The position numbers and the translations under genes are program-made. From contig CANMBF010000020.1 of NCBI GenBank assembly GCA_947496065.1, positions 1-49,967 on the forward strand: a DNA stretch of 49,967 nt. The letters are read 5' to 3'. Below are positions 17,155 through 25,106 of the stretch, piece by piece; position 1 is the stretch's first letter, and each line of letters opens with the position of its first letter. The notes under the pieces were generated by a model. The model was not told where the DNA came from and did not search any database. It worked only from the letters and a program-made list of their open reading frames with translations. This DNA comes from Bacteroidota bacterium (GTDB lineage: Bacteria; Bacteroidota; Bacteroidia; NS11-12g; UBA955).

Positions 17155-17898
17155 TTACATTACCATGCCACCACAGATATTAATGGTTTGTCCTGTGATA
17201 TAAGTACTCATATCACTCGCCAAGAACAAACATACATTGGCAACGTCTTCAGTCGTTCCGCCTCTTTTTAATGGAATGGTTGCTATCCATTCGGTGCGAA
17301 CTTCAGCCTTCAATTCAGCCGTCATCTCGGTTTCAATGAAACCAGGTGCAATCGCATTGCATCTTATATTTCTGCTGCCTAATTCTTTGGCGATAGATTT
17401 AGTAAACCCAATTAAACCAGCTTTACTTGCTGCGTAATTGGCTTGACCGGCATTGCCCGTAATTCCTACAATTGAAGTCATATTAATGATACTGCCTGCT
17501 TTATTCTTAAGAAATACTTTTAAACATGCTTTGGTTAGGTTAAAAGCAGATTTTAAATTGGTATACATTACCTCATCCCATTGGTCTTCACTCATGCGCA
17601 TCAGCAAAGTGTCGCGCGTAATGCCAGCATTATTAATAAGCACATCGATGGTGCCAAAATCTGCCGTCACTTGATCTGCTAATGCTTGCGCTGCATTAAA
17701 ATCTGCTGCATTGCTTTGATACCCTATGGCTTTGATGCCATACTTTTCAGTCAATTCAGCTTCAAAAGCTTTTGCTTTTTCTACCGAACTAGCATAGGTG
17801 AAGGCGATGTTAGATCCGTTTTTTGCGAAAGCTTCAGCAATGCCTTTACCAATACCTCTGCTAGCACCTGTGATAAGAGTTGTTTTCCCTTTTAGCAT
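17155..17898 (-). CDS. fabG: 3-oxoacyl-[acyl-carrier-protein] reductase FabG
   Basis: A 247-residue short-chain dehydrogenase performing the NADPH-dependent ketoreduction step of type II fatty-acid synthesis. It has the cofactor motif TGASRGIGKGIAEAFA, the NNAG motif in DVLINNAGITRDTLLMRM (the RDTLLMRM continuation is typical of FabG), the catalytic Ser in IINMTSIVGITGNAGQANYA and the Tyr/Lys pair in YAASKAGLIGFTKSIAKEL. The end, TYITGQTINICGGMVM, is the standard FabG C-terminus. It leads the fabG-tatC-rpiB operon and has a promoter element 15 bases before its ATG. Confidence 0.95.
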   Translation of the reverse strand: MLKGKTTLITGASRGIGKGIAEAFAKNGSNIAFTYASSVEKAKAFEAELTEKYGIKAIGYQSNAADFNAAQALADQVTADFGTIDVLINNAGITRDTLLMRMSEDQWDEVMYTNLKSAFNLTKACLKVFLKNKAGSIINMTSIVGITGNAGQANYAASKAGLIGFTKSIAKELGSRNIRCNAIAPGFIETEMTAELKAEVRTEWIATIPLKRGGTTEDVANVCLFLASDMSTYITGQTINICGGMVM

Positions 17899-17912
17899 AA
17901 TTATTAAAGTCG

Positions 17913-17920
17913 CAAAATTA
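17913..17920 (-). promoter_or_regulatory. -7 promoter element for fabG-tatC-rpiB
   Basis: TAATTTTG on the minus strand fits TAnnTTTG and stands 14 bases before the fabG ATG, implying a very short 5' leader. A TTG lies 15 bases upstream, closer than the usual -33 spacing. Confidence 0.45.
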
Positions 17921-17974
17921 GGTAAAATTTAGATTCAATGAATTAAATAATAAATTTAGAATATGGAATTTGAT

Positions 17975-18136
17975 TTAATCTTCAGAAAGGCCATGTTTTA
18001 TTGCATAGTTGGACGCGGTTTTTAGTATTCAACTACTGCATTTATTTTCCCGCGATAGCAATGCTTTTTGACAGAGGTTTCTTTTGAGCAGCATTGATAG
18101 AGGATGGTCGGCAATGCCAATATCAATAATTTTCAT
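17975..18136 (-). pseudogene. Eroded NarL/LuxR-family response regulator
   Basis: A 54-codon remnant in a single frame. It opens with ATG and MKIIDIGIADHPLSMLLK, the standard start of a NarL-type receiver apart from one missing Asp of the usual ADDHPL. After 35 codons there is a TGA (18029-18031). The same frame then resumes as ILKTASNYAIKHGLSED and stops, which is the usual C-terminus of a LuxR-type helix-turn-helix domain. A full regulator has about 210 residues, so roughly three quarters, including phospho-acceptor and DNA-recognition helix, are gone. Its ATG overlaps the kinase stop by 14 bases, the normal coupling of such pairs. Not functional as a regulator. Confidence 0.7.
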
Positions 18137-18926
18137 TTTCAAAATCTTTTATGAGCGTTGCACGTGTGCCATTGCCTCCACTCGTAAATGTAATACTACA
18201 ATTAATATACTTTGCTTTATTTTCTAAAGCCTGGAGTCCACTACCATCTTTAAATTGTCGATTTTTTAATATTTTTGTTTTATCAAAACCTTTGCCATCA
18301 TCTTTCACTGAAATGGTGACTTTTTCGGCAATGTATGCAAGCTTAATATAAATATTTTCACATTCACTGTGTTTAATGGCATTGTTCATTAATTCTTGAA
18401 CCATTCTAAACAAAACCAGCTCGATACGCGGATTAAAATGCTTTTGATGACCTTCAATTTTTAAGTCGATTTTGATAAAACCAATTCTATTAATACGCTC
18501 AGCTTGGTAGTTAATAGAATTCCATAATCCGAAATTTGCTATGTCTTGAGGTGATATACTTTGAGAAATATGTCTGACTTGCTCCTTAATATCCATTACC
18601 AAAGCTTTGGTGTCTTCAATATGTCTTTGCAGATCAGGCTGTCCTCTGTCGCCCAATACTTTAATGTGTAGAATTGCCGAGCTTAAAAGTTGACTAACAT
18701 GGTCTTGTAATTCATCGGATACCTCTCTTAAGGTTTGGGCTTGCACTTCGATTTGTGAATTAAGAATAGCGCTGTCGTATTCATGTTTTATTTTAATTAA
18801 ACTTTCGCCATATTTAAAACTGCGTTTCTGCGTGATGTACAAAAATATGACTACCAATGTGATTAATAAAACAGCAAACAAAGCACTTGCCAATACCAGA
18901 TAAATATTATTTAATTCAGTCGGCAT
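18123..18926 (-). CDS. Degenerate NarL-type sensor histidine kinase lacking the phospho-acceptor His
   Basis: A 267-residue protein with one membrane helix (about 8-31), a coiled segment, a dimerisation region and an ATPase domain. Related Bacteroidota kinases read ...SxEIHDNxGQxLS; this protein reads REVSDELQDHVSQLLS, so the His is Gln (about residue 74, codon CAA) and a different His occurs two residues later. The ATPase domain looks intact: VQELMNNAIKHS (N box), KDDGKGFD (G1) and GSGLQALENKAKYI (G2). Its response-regulator partner just downstream is reduced to a fragment. The kinase is therefore probably decaying or retained for another use. No promoter is evident. Confidence 0.8.
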   Translation of the reverse strand: MPTELNNIYLVLASALFAVLLITLVVIFLYITQKRSFKYGESLIKIKHEYDSAILNSQIEVQAQTLREVSDELQDHVSQLLSSAILHIKVLGDRGQPDLQRHIEDTKALVMDIKEQVRHISQSISPQDIANFGLWNSINYQAERINRIGFIKIDLKIEGHQKHFNPRIELVLFRMVQELMNNAIKHSECENIYIKLAYIAEKVTISVKDDGKGFDKTKILKNRQFKDGSGLQALENKAKYINCSITFTSGGNGTRATLIKDFENENY

Positions 18927-18950
18927 TAAAAGGATCGTTTAAATAAAAAA

Positions 18951-19049
18951 ATGGTGGATGAATTAACAAATGAGTTAAAAACACTAAGCGTTGAAATTGC
19001 AATTAAAATGATTAAAAAGGTCATGTTTACGCCTAATCAAAAATATTAG
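18951..19049 (+). CDS. Possible 32-residue helical micro-protein
   Basis: A short ATG-initiated frame in the gene-poor region, predicted to encode a Lys/Glu-rich amphipathic helix (VDELTNELKTLSVEIAIKMI and a short tail). Nothing in it is recognised and no promoter element is apparent. Composition is compatible with a real peptide or the stub of a lost gene. Chance occurrence in A/T-rich DNA is equally plausible. Confidence 0.2.
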   Translation: MVDELTNELKTLSVEIAIKMIKKVMFTPNQKY

Positions 19050-19240
19050 ATTGATAATCTATAATTGGAACAAGGTACAATGCATTCAGATTGATTTAAA
19101 AAGGCATCAATAACAACTTCTCCCCAAAAATGGGATTTCACTTCGCTAGGGCTATTATTTCTGCAATGGGTGGTCCATTGAATGGCTTGCGACAGTGAAA
19201 TTGTTCTCCGAGTGTTTGCTGATATATTTGGGTTTGGCAT
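19046..19240 (-). pseudogene. Truncated fragment of a Bacteroidota-specific hypothetical family
   Basis: Sixty-four codons from the ATG at 19240. The stretch TISLSQAIQWTTHCRNNSPS, then KSHFWGEVVIDAFLNQSECI, resembles from memory the N-terminal half of small cytoplasmic Bacteroidota proteins (pattern ISLxxAxxWTxxxRxxxP ... GxxxIDxxLxQxGC). Those continue with a strand of the type GIRxYYA, but here the frame degenerates into PCSNYRLSI and stops. I see no continuation in the other frames. It lies next to other decayed sequence, supporting a remnant, but the family match is by eye. Confidence 0.35.
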
Positions 19241-19343
19241 ATATTTAGTTATTATATTCCTCAAAAATAAGAATATTAAAAGTGTCTTCCATTTATTTTT
19301 TGGTCATTAAGTATCTTGTTAATATTTTTAAAATCAGGGAAAT

Positions 19344-19501
19344 GCAAAAAGTGTCCACTTTTGCGTACGTGGCATGGCGTAAATTTTTGCCTGATTCTAC
19401 CCTTTTTTAAATGAAAAAAGTAGCCTTCCTTTGTATTGCTGTATGTTGGACTTTGAGAAGGCGGGCCCATTTGAAAACACGGGCCATCTTTTCGCCTTCT
19501 C
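19344..19501. other. Three consecutive hairpins in a gene-poor region; possible structured RNA or repeat element
   Basis: Three inverted repeats lie within 158 bases. (1) GCAAAAAGTG 19344-19353 with CACTTTTGC 19356-19364 (one bulged A). (2) CTAC and a T-run 19397-19408 with an A-run and GTAG 19414-19423 (two-base bulge). (3) A long GC-rich stem: GAGAAGGCG 19455-19463 plus GGCCC 19464-19468, pairing with GGGCC 19481-19485 and CGCCTTCTC 19493-19501, with a 7-base bulge. The local GC is above its surroundings. Open frames across it on both strands look non-coding. Candidates are a small structured RNA or a MITE/REP-like element. The rest of 18927-19629 holds only the two weak frames listed separately. 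Confidence 0.45.
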
Positions 19502-19603
19502 GGTCTAGCCCTTTTGGGTATTTTGAATTGAAAGCAATAAAATCGCAAACGAACCTCAAATGAATGGAAGTTTTTGTTTACACAAGCTTTCTATAGAATG
19601 TAC

Positions 19604-19611
19604 TATGTTTG
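19604..19611 (+). promoter_or_regulatory. -7 promoter element for the 161-residue hypothetical gene
   Basis: TATGTTTG fits TAnnTTTG and lies 18 bases before the ATG at 19630. A TTTTTG run at 19571-19576 could be the -33 element, but the 27-base spacing is long. Confidence 0.4.
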
Positions 19612-19629
19612 CAATGCACTTATCAAGCT

Positions 19630-20115
19630 ATGCAAACTACTTCACTTTCAGGATTGAAAAAGGAATTACAAACCTTGCCACAAGAACAATTGGTGGAATT
19701 ATGTGCGCGTCTTGCTAAATATAAAAAGGAAAACAAGGAATTGCTGCATTACTTATTGTTTGAAAGCATGGATGAAGAACTTTTTAAGGAAACAATTAAA
19801 TCGGAAGTGGAATTGTTATTCTCTGAGATTACTACACGTAATTTTTATTTGGCCAAGAAGAGTATTCGAAAAATTTTGAGACTGGTAACCAAGTACATTA
19901 AGTATTCTGGTAAACCTGAAACTGGCATAGAATTGTTGATTCATTTTTGCACGCAATTAAACGGACTTGGACTAGATTATCATGGCAGCACTGCGTTAAT
20001 GAATATTTATGATGTGCAGTTAAAGAAAATAAAAAAGGCCATTGAAAGTTTGCATGAAGATTTGCAATATGATTATCGAAAAATGTTAGAACAGCAATTG
20101 CAAATTGAATTGTAA
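19630..20115 (+). CDS. Conserved-looking helical cytoplasmic protein, function unknown
   Basis: About 161 residues from the ATG at 19630; an upstream in-frame TTG at 19609 is less likely because it falls inside the promoter element. The protein appears entirely alpha-helical and charged, without signal peptide or membrane segment. It begins SLSGLKKELQTLPQEQLVEL, followed by a repeat-like basic helix (KKSIRKILRLVTKYIKYSGK) and an amphipathic C-terminal helix. I do not recognise a named domain, though the layout suggests a Bacteroidota-restricted conserved protein. It converges on ftsZ with a terminator between them. Confidence 0.7.
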   Translation: MQTTSLSGLKKELQTLPQEQLVELCARLAKYKKENKELLHYLLFESMDEELFKETIKSEVELLFSEITTRNFYLAKKSIRKILRLVTKYIKYSGKPETGIELLIHFCTQLNGLGLDYHGSTALMNIYDVQLKKIKKAIESLHEDLQYDYRKMLEQQLQIEL

Positions 20116-20148
20116 AAAAAAGTCCACCATGCGATAGACTTTTTACAA
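20112..20148. terminator. Bidirectional terminator between the hypothetical gene and ftsZ
   Basis: AAAAAGTC (20117-20124) and GACTTTTT (20137-20144) form a stem extended by flanking TGTA/TACA, with a 12-base loop. The A- and T-runs serve as the U-tract in either direction. It lies immediately after the plus-strand stop, 55 bases beyond the ftsZ stop. The stem is A/T rich, so confidence is moderate. Confidence 0.55.
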
Positions 20149-20202
20149 AATATTATTCATAGATCTATATAAAGTTCACTTTCATAGAACTATCTGAATT
20201 GG

Positions 20203-21543
20203 CTAATCTACATTGTCATGTAAATATTTGTTGCCGCCATCTTTGAACCTAGCAGATTTATTTTCCTTTTCTTCTTCTAAAAATAATTTTGACATTTCTA
20301 TGCCCTGCTCTGCTTCATCAAAGACAACATTGTGTCTCAGGTAAGCGGGTATTTCCATGTTGTTAATTTGATCTTTAAACTTGTTTTCAACTGGAGCACT
20401 TGGTGTTTCCCTTTGGGTGCGCATTTTGTTTAATTCTAAAAACAATAATTGTTCTTCTTTTACAGGCTCAATTGTTTTAATGTCTTCAACGGGCAATAAA
20501 ATGGCAGCTGTTGTATCTAAATTAATTTCTAGCATCCCACTGTTCTCATTATTTGCTATTTTTTTATGACCTATTTCAGAGTTTTCAAAACCTGTAGCTA
20601 CTACAGTAATTGCAATTTCTTTGTCGAGTGAATCGTTATAAGTTAGTCCAAATTTCAAGTTGGCATTTTGACCAGCTTGTTGTTGGAAGAAACCTGTGAT
20701 CATATCAATTTCGTTGGTATAAGGCTCATCGTTTCCAAAGCTAATGTTCACTAAAATATGTTTTGATCCTTCTATACTATTTTCGTCTAATAATGGCGAA
20801 TCCAATGCTTTTTGTGAAGCATTGATAGCTCTGTCATCACCAGTAGCAACACCTGTCCCCATGATGGCGCGTCCACTGTTTTCTAAGGCTGTTTTAACAT
20901 CTCTGAAATCGACATTCATATATCCTTCGACGGTTATAATTTCGGCTATGCCTTTAGCAGCGGTGAATAAAATATCATCTGCTTGGCTCAGAGCTTCGCG
21001 GTATCTTAAATTCGAAAACATTTGTAATATACGCTCGTTGCTTATCACTAATAATGCATCGACATGTGGTTTTAAATCTTCAATTCCTTTATCAGCTTTT
21101 TCTGACTTATGTGGCCCTTCATTTTTAAATGGACGGGTCACAATCCCAACGGTTAAGATCCCCATTTGTCTTGCTTTTTGCGCGATAATAGGAGCGGCAC
21201 CTGTACCAGTGCCACCACCCATGCCAGCCGTAATGAACAGCATTTTAGTATTGTGTCGAAGCGCATCTTCAATTTTGTCGATGCTTTCCATGGCACATCG
21301 CTTACCAAATTCAGGATCGCCACCAGCGCCTAAGCCTTCGGTTAAATTGCTTCCCAATTGAATTTTGTTAAGCACTGGACTTCTTTCTAAATGCTGAGCA
21401 TCGGTATTGCAAAGAAAAAAGTCGACACCAACGATACCTCTTTGAAACATATAGTTTACTGCGTTGCTTCCACCACCACCTACACCCATTACTTTAATAA
21501 TGGAAGATTGTGATTTGGGTAATTCTACTTTAAAATAATTCAT
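20203..21543 (-). CDS. ftsZ: Cell division GTPase FtsZ
   Basis: A 446-residue tubulin homologue that forms the cytokinetic ring. The GTP-binding half shows IKVMGVGGGGSNAVNYMF, CNTDAQ and the tubulin signature AGMGGGTGTGAAPIIA. The T7 loop that completes GTP hydrolysis in the neighbouring subunit reads MNVDFRDVKTAL. A variable, acidic linker (about 330-405) follows. A C-terminal conserved peptide resembling the FtsA-binding tail (IPAYLRHNVVFD) is then followed by a further ~40-residue charged extension, the usual Bacteroidota arrangement. It is the last gene of the dcw cluster, 35 bases after ftsA. Confidence 0.98.
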   Translation of the reverse strand: MNYFKVELPKSQSSIIKVMGVGGGGSNAVNYMFQRGIVGVDFFLCNTDAQHLERSPVLNKIQLGSNLTEGLGAGGDPEFGKRCAMESIDKIEDALRHNTKMLFITAGMGGGTGTGAAPIIAQKARQMGILTVGIVTRPFKNEGPHKSEKADKGIEDLKPHVDALLVISNERILQMFSNLRYREALSQADDILFTAAKGIAEIITVEGYMNVDFRDVKTALENSGRAIMGTGVATGDDRAINASQKALDSPLLDENSIEGSKHILVNISFGNDEPYTNEIDMITGFFQQQAGQNANLKFGLTYNDSLDKEIAITVVATGFENSEIGHKKIANNENSGMLEINLDTTAAILLPVEDIKTIEPVKEEQLLFLELNKMRTQRETPSAPVENKFKDQINNMEIPAYLRHNVVFDEAEQGIEMSKLFLEEEKENKSARFKDGGNKYLHDNVD

Positions 21544-21578
21544 TTTAATTTCTTTTTATTTGGTTACAATAACTTTTT

Positions 21579-22877
21579 TTATTTAAAATCATCCATCGAT
21601 TGGTCATCATCAATCCATTTTCTAAAACTGCCTAAGAAGCCCCTGAACATGCCACTTTCGCTACTTGGTTTTGATTTAGTAGTTTTTTTAATGTTGTTGC
21701 TTTTGTCTTCCGTTTCAAATTCTTTGAGGCCTTCGAAACCTTGCAAAACTAAACCAATGCAGGTCGCATACATAGGACTTCTTACTTCCTCTACCAAACC
21801 TTTTCCTAAATGTGGGTCAGGTAAGCCAATTTTAACTTCGCAATGAGTGGTATATTCTACCAAGTGTGACAAGTCTTTTAATTGAGCGCCACCACCTGTT
21901 AATACAATGCCTAAGTTAAGTTTATTTTTGTATCCAGAAATTTCAATTTCTTCGTTTACCATTTCCATGATTTCTTTCACACGTGCATGAATCACATGCG
22001 CCAAATTGCGAACTAATATTTCTTTTGCTTTTCTTTCTTTAATACCAGGAACACTTATGAACTCATTGCTTTTAGTGCCTTCCACTAAAGCATGGCCATA
22101 TTTAACTTTTATCATTTCGGCTTGCTTCGGCAAAATGCCAAAAGCATCGGCTATATCTGCAGTAATAATTTCGCCACCAAACGGAATAACTGCGGTATGT
22201 CTGATTTTTCCATCATAGAAAATGGCCAAGTCAGTAGTACCACCGCCAATGTCTAAAATGGCAATGCCTGCTTGTAATTCTTCTTCGCTTAATACGGCGT
22301 GAGCAGAAGCAATTGGTTCTACAATTACATCGCTTGCTTGTAAGCCTGCATTTTCAACACATTTAACAATGGTTTTGGCAGCACTAACTCTACCAGTGAT
22401 AATATGGTATTTGCATTCTAATTTAGTGCCGGGCATACCAATTGGTTCTTTGGTTGGGATACGAGAATCTATGATGTATTCTTGTGGTAATGCATGCAAA
22501 ATTTTTGAACCAGGTTCAACGGCAATTCTATATTGCTCGTGGTTCATTTCCTCTAATTCTTCTTTTGTGATTTCTGATTCAGAATTTTCTCTGATTCGAA
22601 CACCTGTTTGCTGAAAACTTTTAATGTGTTCGCCAGCAATACCAACGTTTACAGCATTGATTTCCACATTCGATATTTTTGAAGCTTTTGCAATCGCCTC
22701 TTTAATGGCATCAACTGTTTTAGAGATATTGGTGACTTCTCCTCTCATAACACCACCGAGCGAAGGTGCTGATCCAACACCCAAAATATTGATTTTGCCG
22801 TTTTCGTTTTTTTGTCCTACAATGGCACAAACTTTTGTAGTTCCGATATCTAAACCAACAATTAATTTATTCGACAT
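21579..22877 (-). CDS. ftsA: Cell division protein FtsA
   Basis: A 432-residue actin-like ATPase that anchors FtsZ filaments to the membrane. The phosphate-1 motif is VGLDIGTTKVCAIVG at the N-terminus; the 1C domain follows (VNAVNVGIAGEHIKSFQQTG). The phosphate-2 motif is ILDIGGGTTDLAIFYDG and the adenosine motif LGIVLTGGGAQLKDL. The C-terminal amphipathic membrane-targeting helix is GMFRGFLGSFRKWIDD (about 408-423). It is followed directly by ftsZ and preceded by ftsQ, 34 bases apart. Confidence 0.97.
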   Translation of the reverse strand: MSNKLIVGLDIGTTKVCAIVGQKNENGKINILGVGSAPSLGGVMRGEVTNISKTVDAIKEAIAKASKISNVEINAVNVGIAGEHIKSFQQTGVRIRENSESEITKEELEEMNHEQYRIAVEPGSKILHALPQEYIIDSRIPTKEPIGMPGTKLECKYHIITGRVSAAKTIVKCVENAGLQASDVIVEPIASAHAVLSEEELQAGIAILDIGGGTTDLAIFYDGKIRHTAVIPFGGEIITADIADAFGILPKQAEMIKVKYGHALVEGTKSNEFISVPGIKERKAKEILVRNLAHVIHARVKEIMEMVNEEIEISGYKNKLNLGIVLTGGGAQLKDLSHLVEYTTHCEVKIGLPDPHLGKGLVEEVRSPMYATCIGLVLQGFEGLKEFETEDKSNNIKKTTKSKPSSESGMFRGFLGSFRKWIDDDQSMDDFK

Positions 22878-22911
22878 ATCTTTTTTGAAAATTACTTTTA
22901 TTTTTTTTAAT

Positions 22912-23736
22912 TTATTTTGCGGTATCTGTAGAGTTTATAAAAAAACCATTTTTTTCAGCGATTATCTGGTTATCATATTTTACATTGATTGATTTGTATT
23001 TATTCCAACCGATATTGTTTAGTCCTTTGAAATAAAATGTTTTCAGTCTAGTAAATTTATCCTCTAAGCCTTCTGCAGAACCGAATACAATAGTATGATT
23101 TCCTACCTTAGGAATCAACAAAATGTCATTATAATTATCTACATACAATTGTTCAATTTGTGTATCCCAAAATTTATCCTTGCTACAATACAATGCAATG
23201 CGGTATAAATCGTTCAATACTTTGCTCTTCGCAAAGCTACTGTCAGCAAGGCTTTCGGCTATATTTCCATTCGCTGCTACGACCCTTGCAGTATAGGCTT
23301 CATTGCATGGAATTTTAAATCCATTTTTTGATACATAGTAACTTTGTCCTTTGATGTTGAATACATGTAACACCGGACTGCGTTGTAAAACTTTAATGCG
23401 CATCCGACCGCCAAGGTCAACTGAAATATCAGCTTCTTCCACAAAAGGATTGGATTCGAGATTGGCTTCCATCTCGTCTATTTTAATATTTTCTAGTCGC
23501 GCACCTACAATAAGCATATTGGGTTCTAAGCCTTTTATGACATCGATAATGGCATTGCTATCTAAGAAACTAAGTTCTGATTCAGGTAAAATGACAACAC
23601 TTATTTTTTTAATCCTTAAGCTATTCTCTTTTTCATTGATTATGAAAAGTGATACAACTAAAAACAAAGCAATAAGGCTCCATAGAACAATGTTCCATTT
23701 TTTATTCTGTTTAAAAAAGGCAACAATTTTACGCAT
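22912..23736 (-). CDS. ftsQ: Cell division protein FtsQ/DivIB
   Basis: A 274-residue bitopic protein of the division complex. A basic cytoplasmic start (MRKIVAFFKQNKKWN) precedes one membrane helix (about 16-33). The periplasmic part begins with a POTRA-like segment in which LPESELSFLDSNAIIDVIKG and LENIKIDEMEANLESNPFVE fit the FtsQ pattern. A beta domain follows (GNHTIVFGSAEGLEDKFTRL). Sequence similarity to model FtsQ proteins is weak, as usual. The assignment relies on the location between murC and ftsA, the topology and these motifs. It overlaps the murC end by 8 bases. Confidence 0.88.
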   Translation of the reverse strand: MRKIVAFFKQNKKWNIVLWSLIALFLVVSLFIINEKENSLRIKKISVVILPESELSFLDSNAIIDVIKGLEPNMLIVGARLENIKIDEMEANLESNPFVEEADISVDLGGRMRIKVLQRSPVLHVFNIKGQSYYVSKNGFKIPCNEAYTARVVAANGNIAESLADSSFAKSKVLNDLYRIALYCSKDKFWDTQIEQLYVDNYNDILLIPKVGNHTIVFGSAEGLEDKFTRLKTFYFKGLNNIGWNKYKSINVKYDNQIIAEKNGFFINSTDTAK

Positions 23737-25102
23737 ACAATGCTTGAATTGGTTTTACAAGTTTGTCGATATCGCCAGCGCCTAATATTACAAGGAGTTC
23801 GGGCTTTTGTTCTGCAATAGATTTTAGAATCCCATTGCTACTGACGAGTTTGACATTAGTCGTCATTTTAAGTGCTAAAAATTCTGAACTTATGCCGGGT
23901 ATTGGTTGCTCACGAGCAGGGTAAATATCCATTAACCAACACTCATCTAATAGCTCCAACGCGGTTGCAAAATTATCTGCAAAATCGCGTGTACGCGAAA
24001 ATAAATGGGGTTGAAAAATACCTGTTAATTTTTTGTTGGGGTACAATTCCTTGATTGAATTAATCGCTGCTGTAAGTTCTGTAGGGTGATGGGCATAGTC
24101 ATCTATCACGACATAATTGGGTGTATTTACAACATATTCGAATCTGCGTTTTACGCCTTTAAAATTGGCCATGGCTTTCCTTAAGTCGTATTCATTTACG
24201 CCAATGCGAATGCATGCTGCTAATGCTGCCGTTGCGTTTTCAACATTGTGAAATCCCGGAATGCCATTGGTTATATGGAGTTCTATTTTACGGTATGAAA
24301 ACTCGAAATTAAACTTGAATTGCTCAATGTTAATATGGTCGTATCTTGCTTCGGATTTTCGGGCTTTGCCATAATGAAGCGTTTCGCCTAGAAATGTTAA
24401 GTCTAATTTTTCTCTGATAATTGCGGTACCATCCAATTGCATGCAATTAATAAATGCTTGGAAGGATTTTTTAACTTCATTCGCTTGGCCGTATATATCT
24501 AAATGGTCGGCATCTGTCGAAGTTACAATGGCAATATTCGGTGAAAGGGTTAAAAAAGACCGGTCGAATTCATCTGCTTCGACAACGGTAATGGCTTGAT
24601 CGAAGATATTTCTTCCATCTGTTTTTTGCCAATAGTTACTGTTAAAATTGGAGCTAATGCCTCCCAAAAAAGCAGTGAAATTAATGCCACATTCATTTAG
24701 TAAATGCGCGATCATACTGCTAGTAGTCGTTTTTCCATGGGTGCCCGCCACAGCAATTGTAAAGGCATTTTTCGAAATCAAACCTAATATTTCAGATCGC
24801 TTATAGAGTTTTATTTTTTTTTCTTTTAAGTAGATTAATTCTTTATGATCTGAGGGAATTGCAGGCGTGTAAATAACAATTGATTCTTTTGGGGTATTGA
24901 TAATTTCTTTTGGAATGTTTTGCACATCCTCATAAAAGCGAATATTAAATCCTTCTGAAATCAATTGCGAAGTAAAGTCGTTTTGCGATCTATCATAACC
25001 GTGAACGACAATTCCTAGCGATTTGAAGTAGCGGGCAATGGCGCTCATGCCAATGCCACCAATACCAATGAAATAAGCTGTTTTTATGTCCTTTATATTC
25101 AT
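23729..25102 (-). CDS. murC: UDP-N-acetylmuramate--L-alanine ligase MurC
   Basis: A 457-residue cytoplasmic ATP-dependent ligase adding L-Ala to UDP-MurNAc. The N-terminal Rossmann domain shows YFIGIGGIGMSAIARYF, characteristic of MurC. The P-loop is IAVAGTHGKTTTSSMIAHLL (about residue 115), followed by the VVEADEFDRSF segment that binds Mg and substrate and the conserved DDYAHHPTE (about residue 337). The C-terminal domain includes FQPHLFSRTRDFADNF. Length is standard. It lies 4 bases after murG and overlaps ftsQ. Confidence 0.97.
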   Translation of the reverse strand: MNIKDIKTAYFIGIGGIGMSAIARYFKSLGIVVHGYDRSQNDFTSQLISEGFNIRFYEDVQNIPKEIINTPKESIVIYTPAIPSDHKELIYLKEKKIKLYKRSEILGLISKNAFTIAVAGTHGKTTTSSMIAHLLNECGINFTAFLGGISSNFNSNYWQKTDGRNIFDQAITVVEADEFDRSFLTLSPNIAIVTSTDADHLDIYGQANEVKKSFQAFINCMQLDGTAIIREKLDLTFLGETLHYGKARKSEARYDHINIEQFKFNFEFSYRKIELHITNGIPGFHNVENATAALAACIRIGVNEYDLRKAMANFKGVKRRFEYVVNTPNYVVIDDYAHHPTELTAAINSIKELYPNKKLTGIFQPHLFSRTRDFADNFATALELLDECWLMDIYPAREQPIPGISSEFLALKMTTNVKLVSSNGILKSIAEQKPELLVILGAGDIDKLVKPIQALYA

Positions 25103-25106
25103 AATA

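Noticed and set aside
19276-19548. A 90-residue Pro/Arg-rich open frame on the minus strand.
   Set aside because: It runs across hairpin stems, has an unusual composition, no promoter element and no recognisable domain; the opposite strand is also open for about 50 codons, so it looks like structured non-coding DNA.
20744-21361. A 205-residue frame antisense to ftsZ.
   Set aside because: It lies entirely opposite the conserved GTPase domain of ftsZ and resembles no protein.
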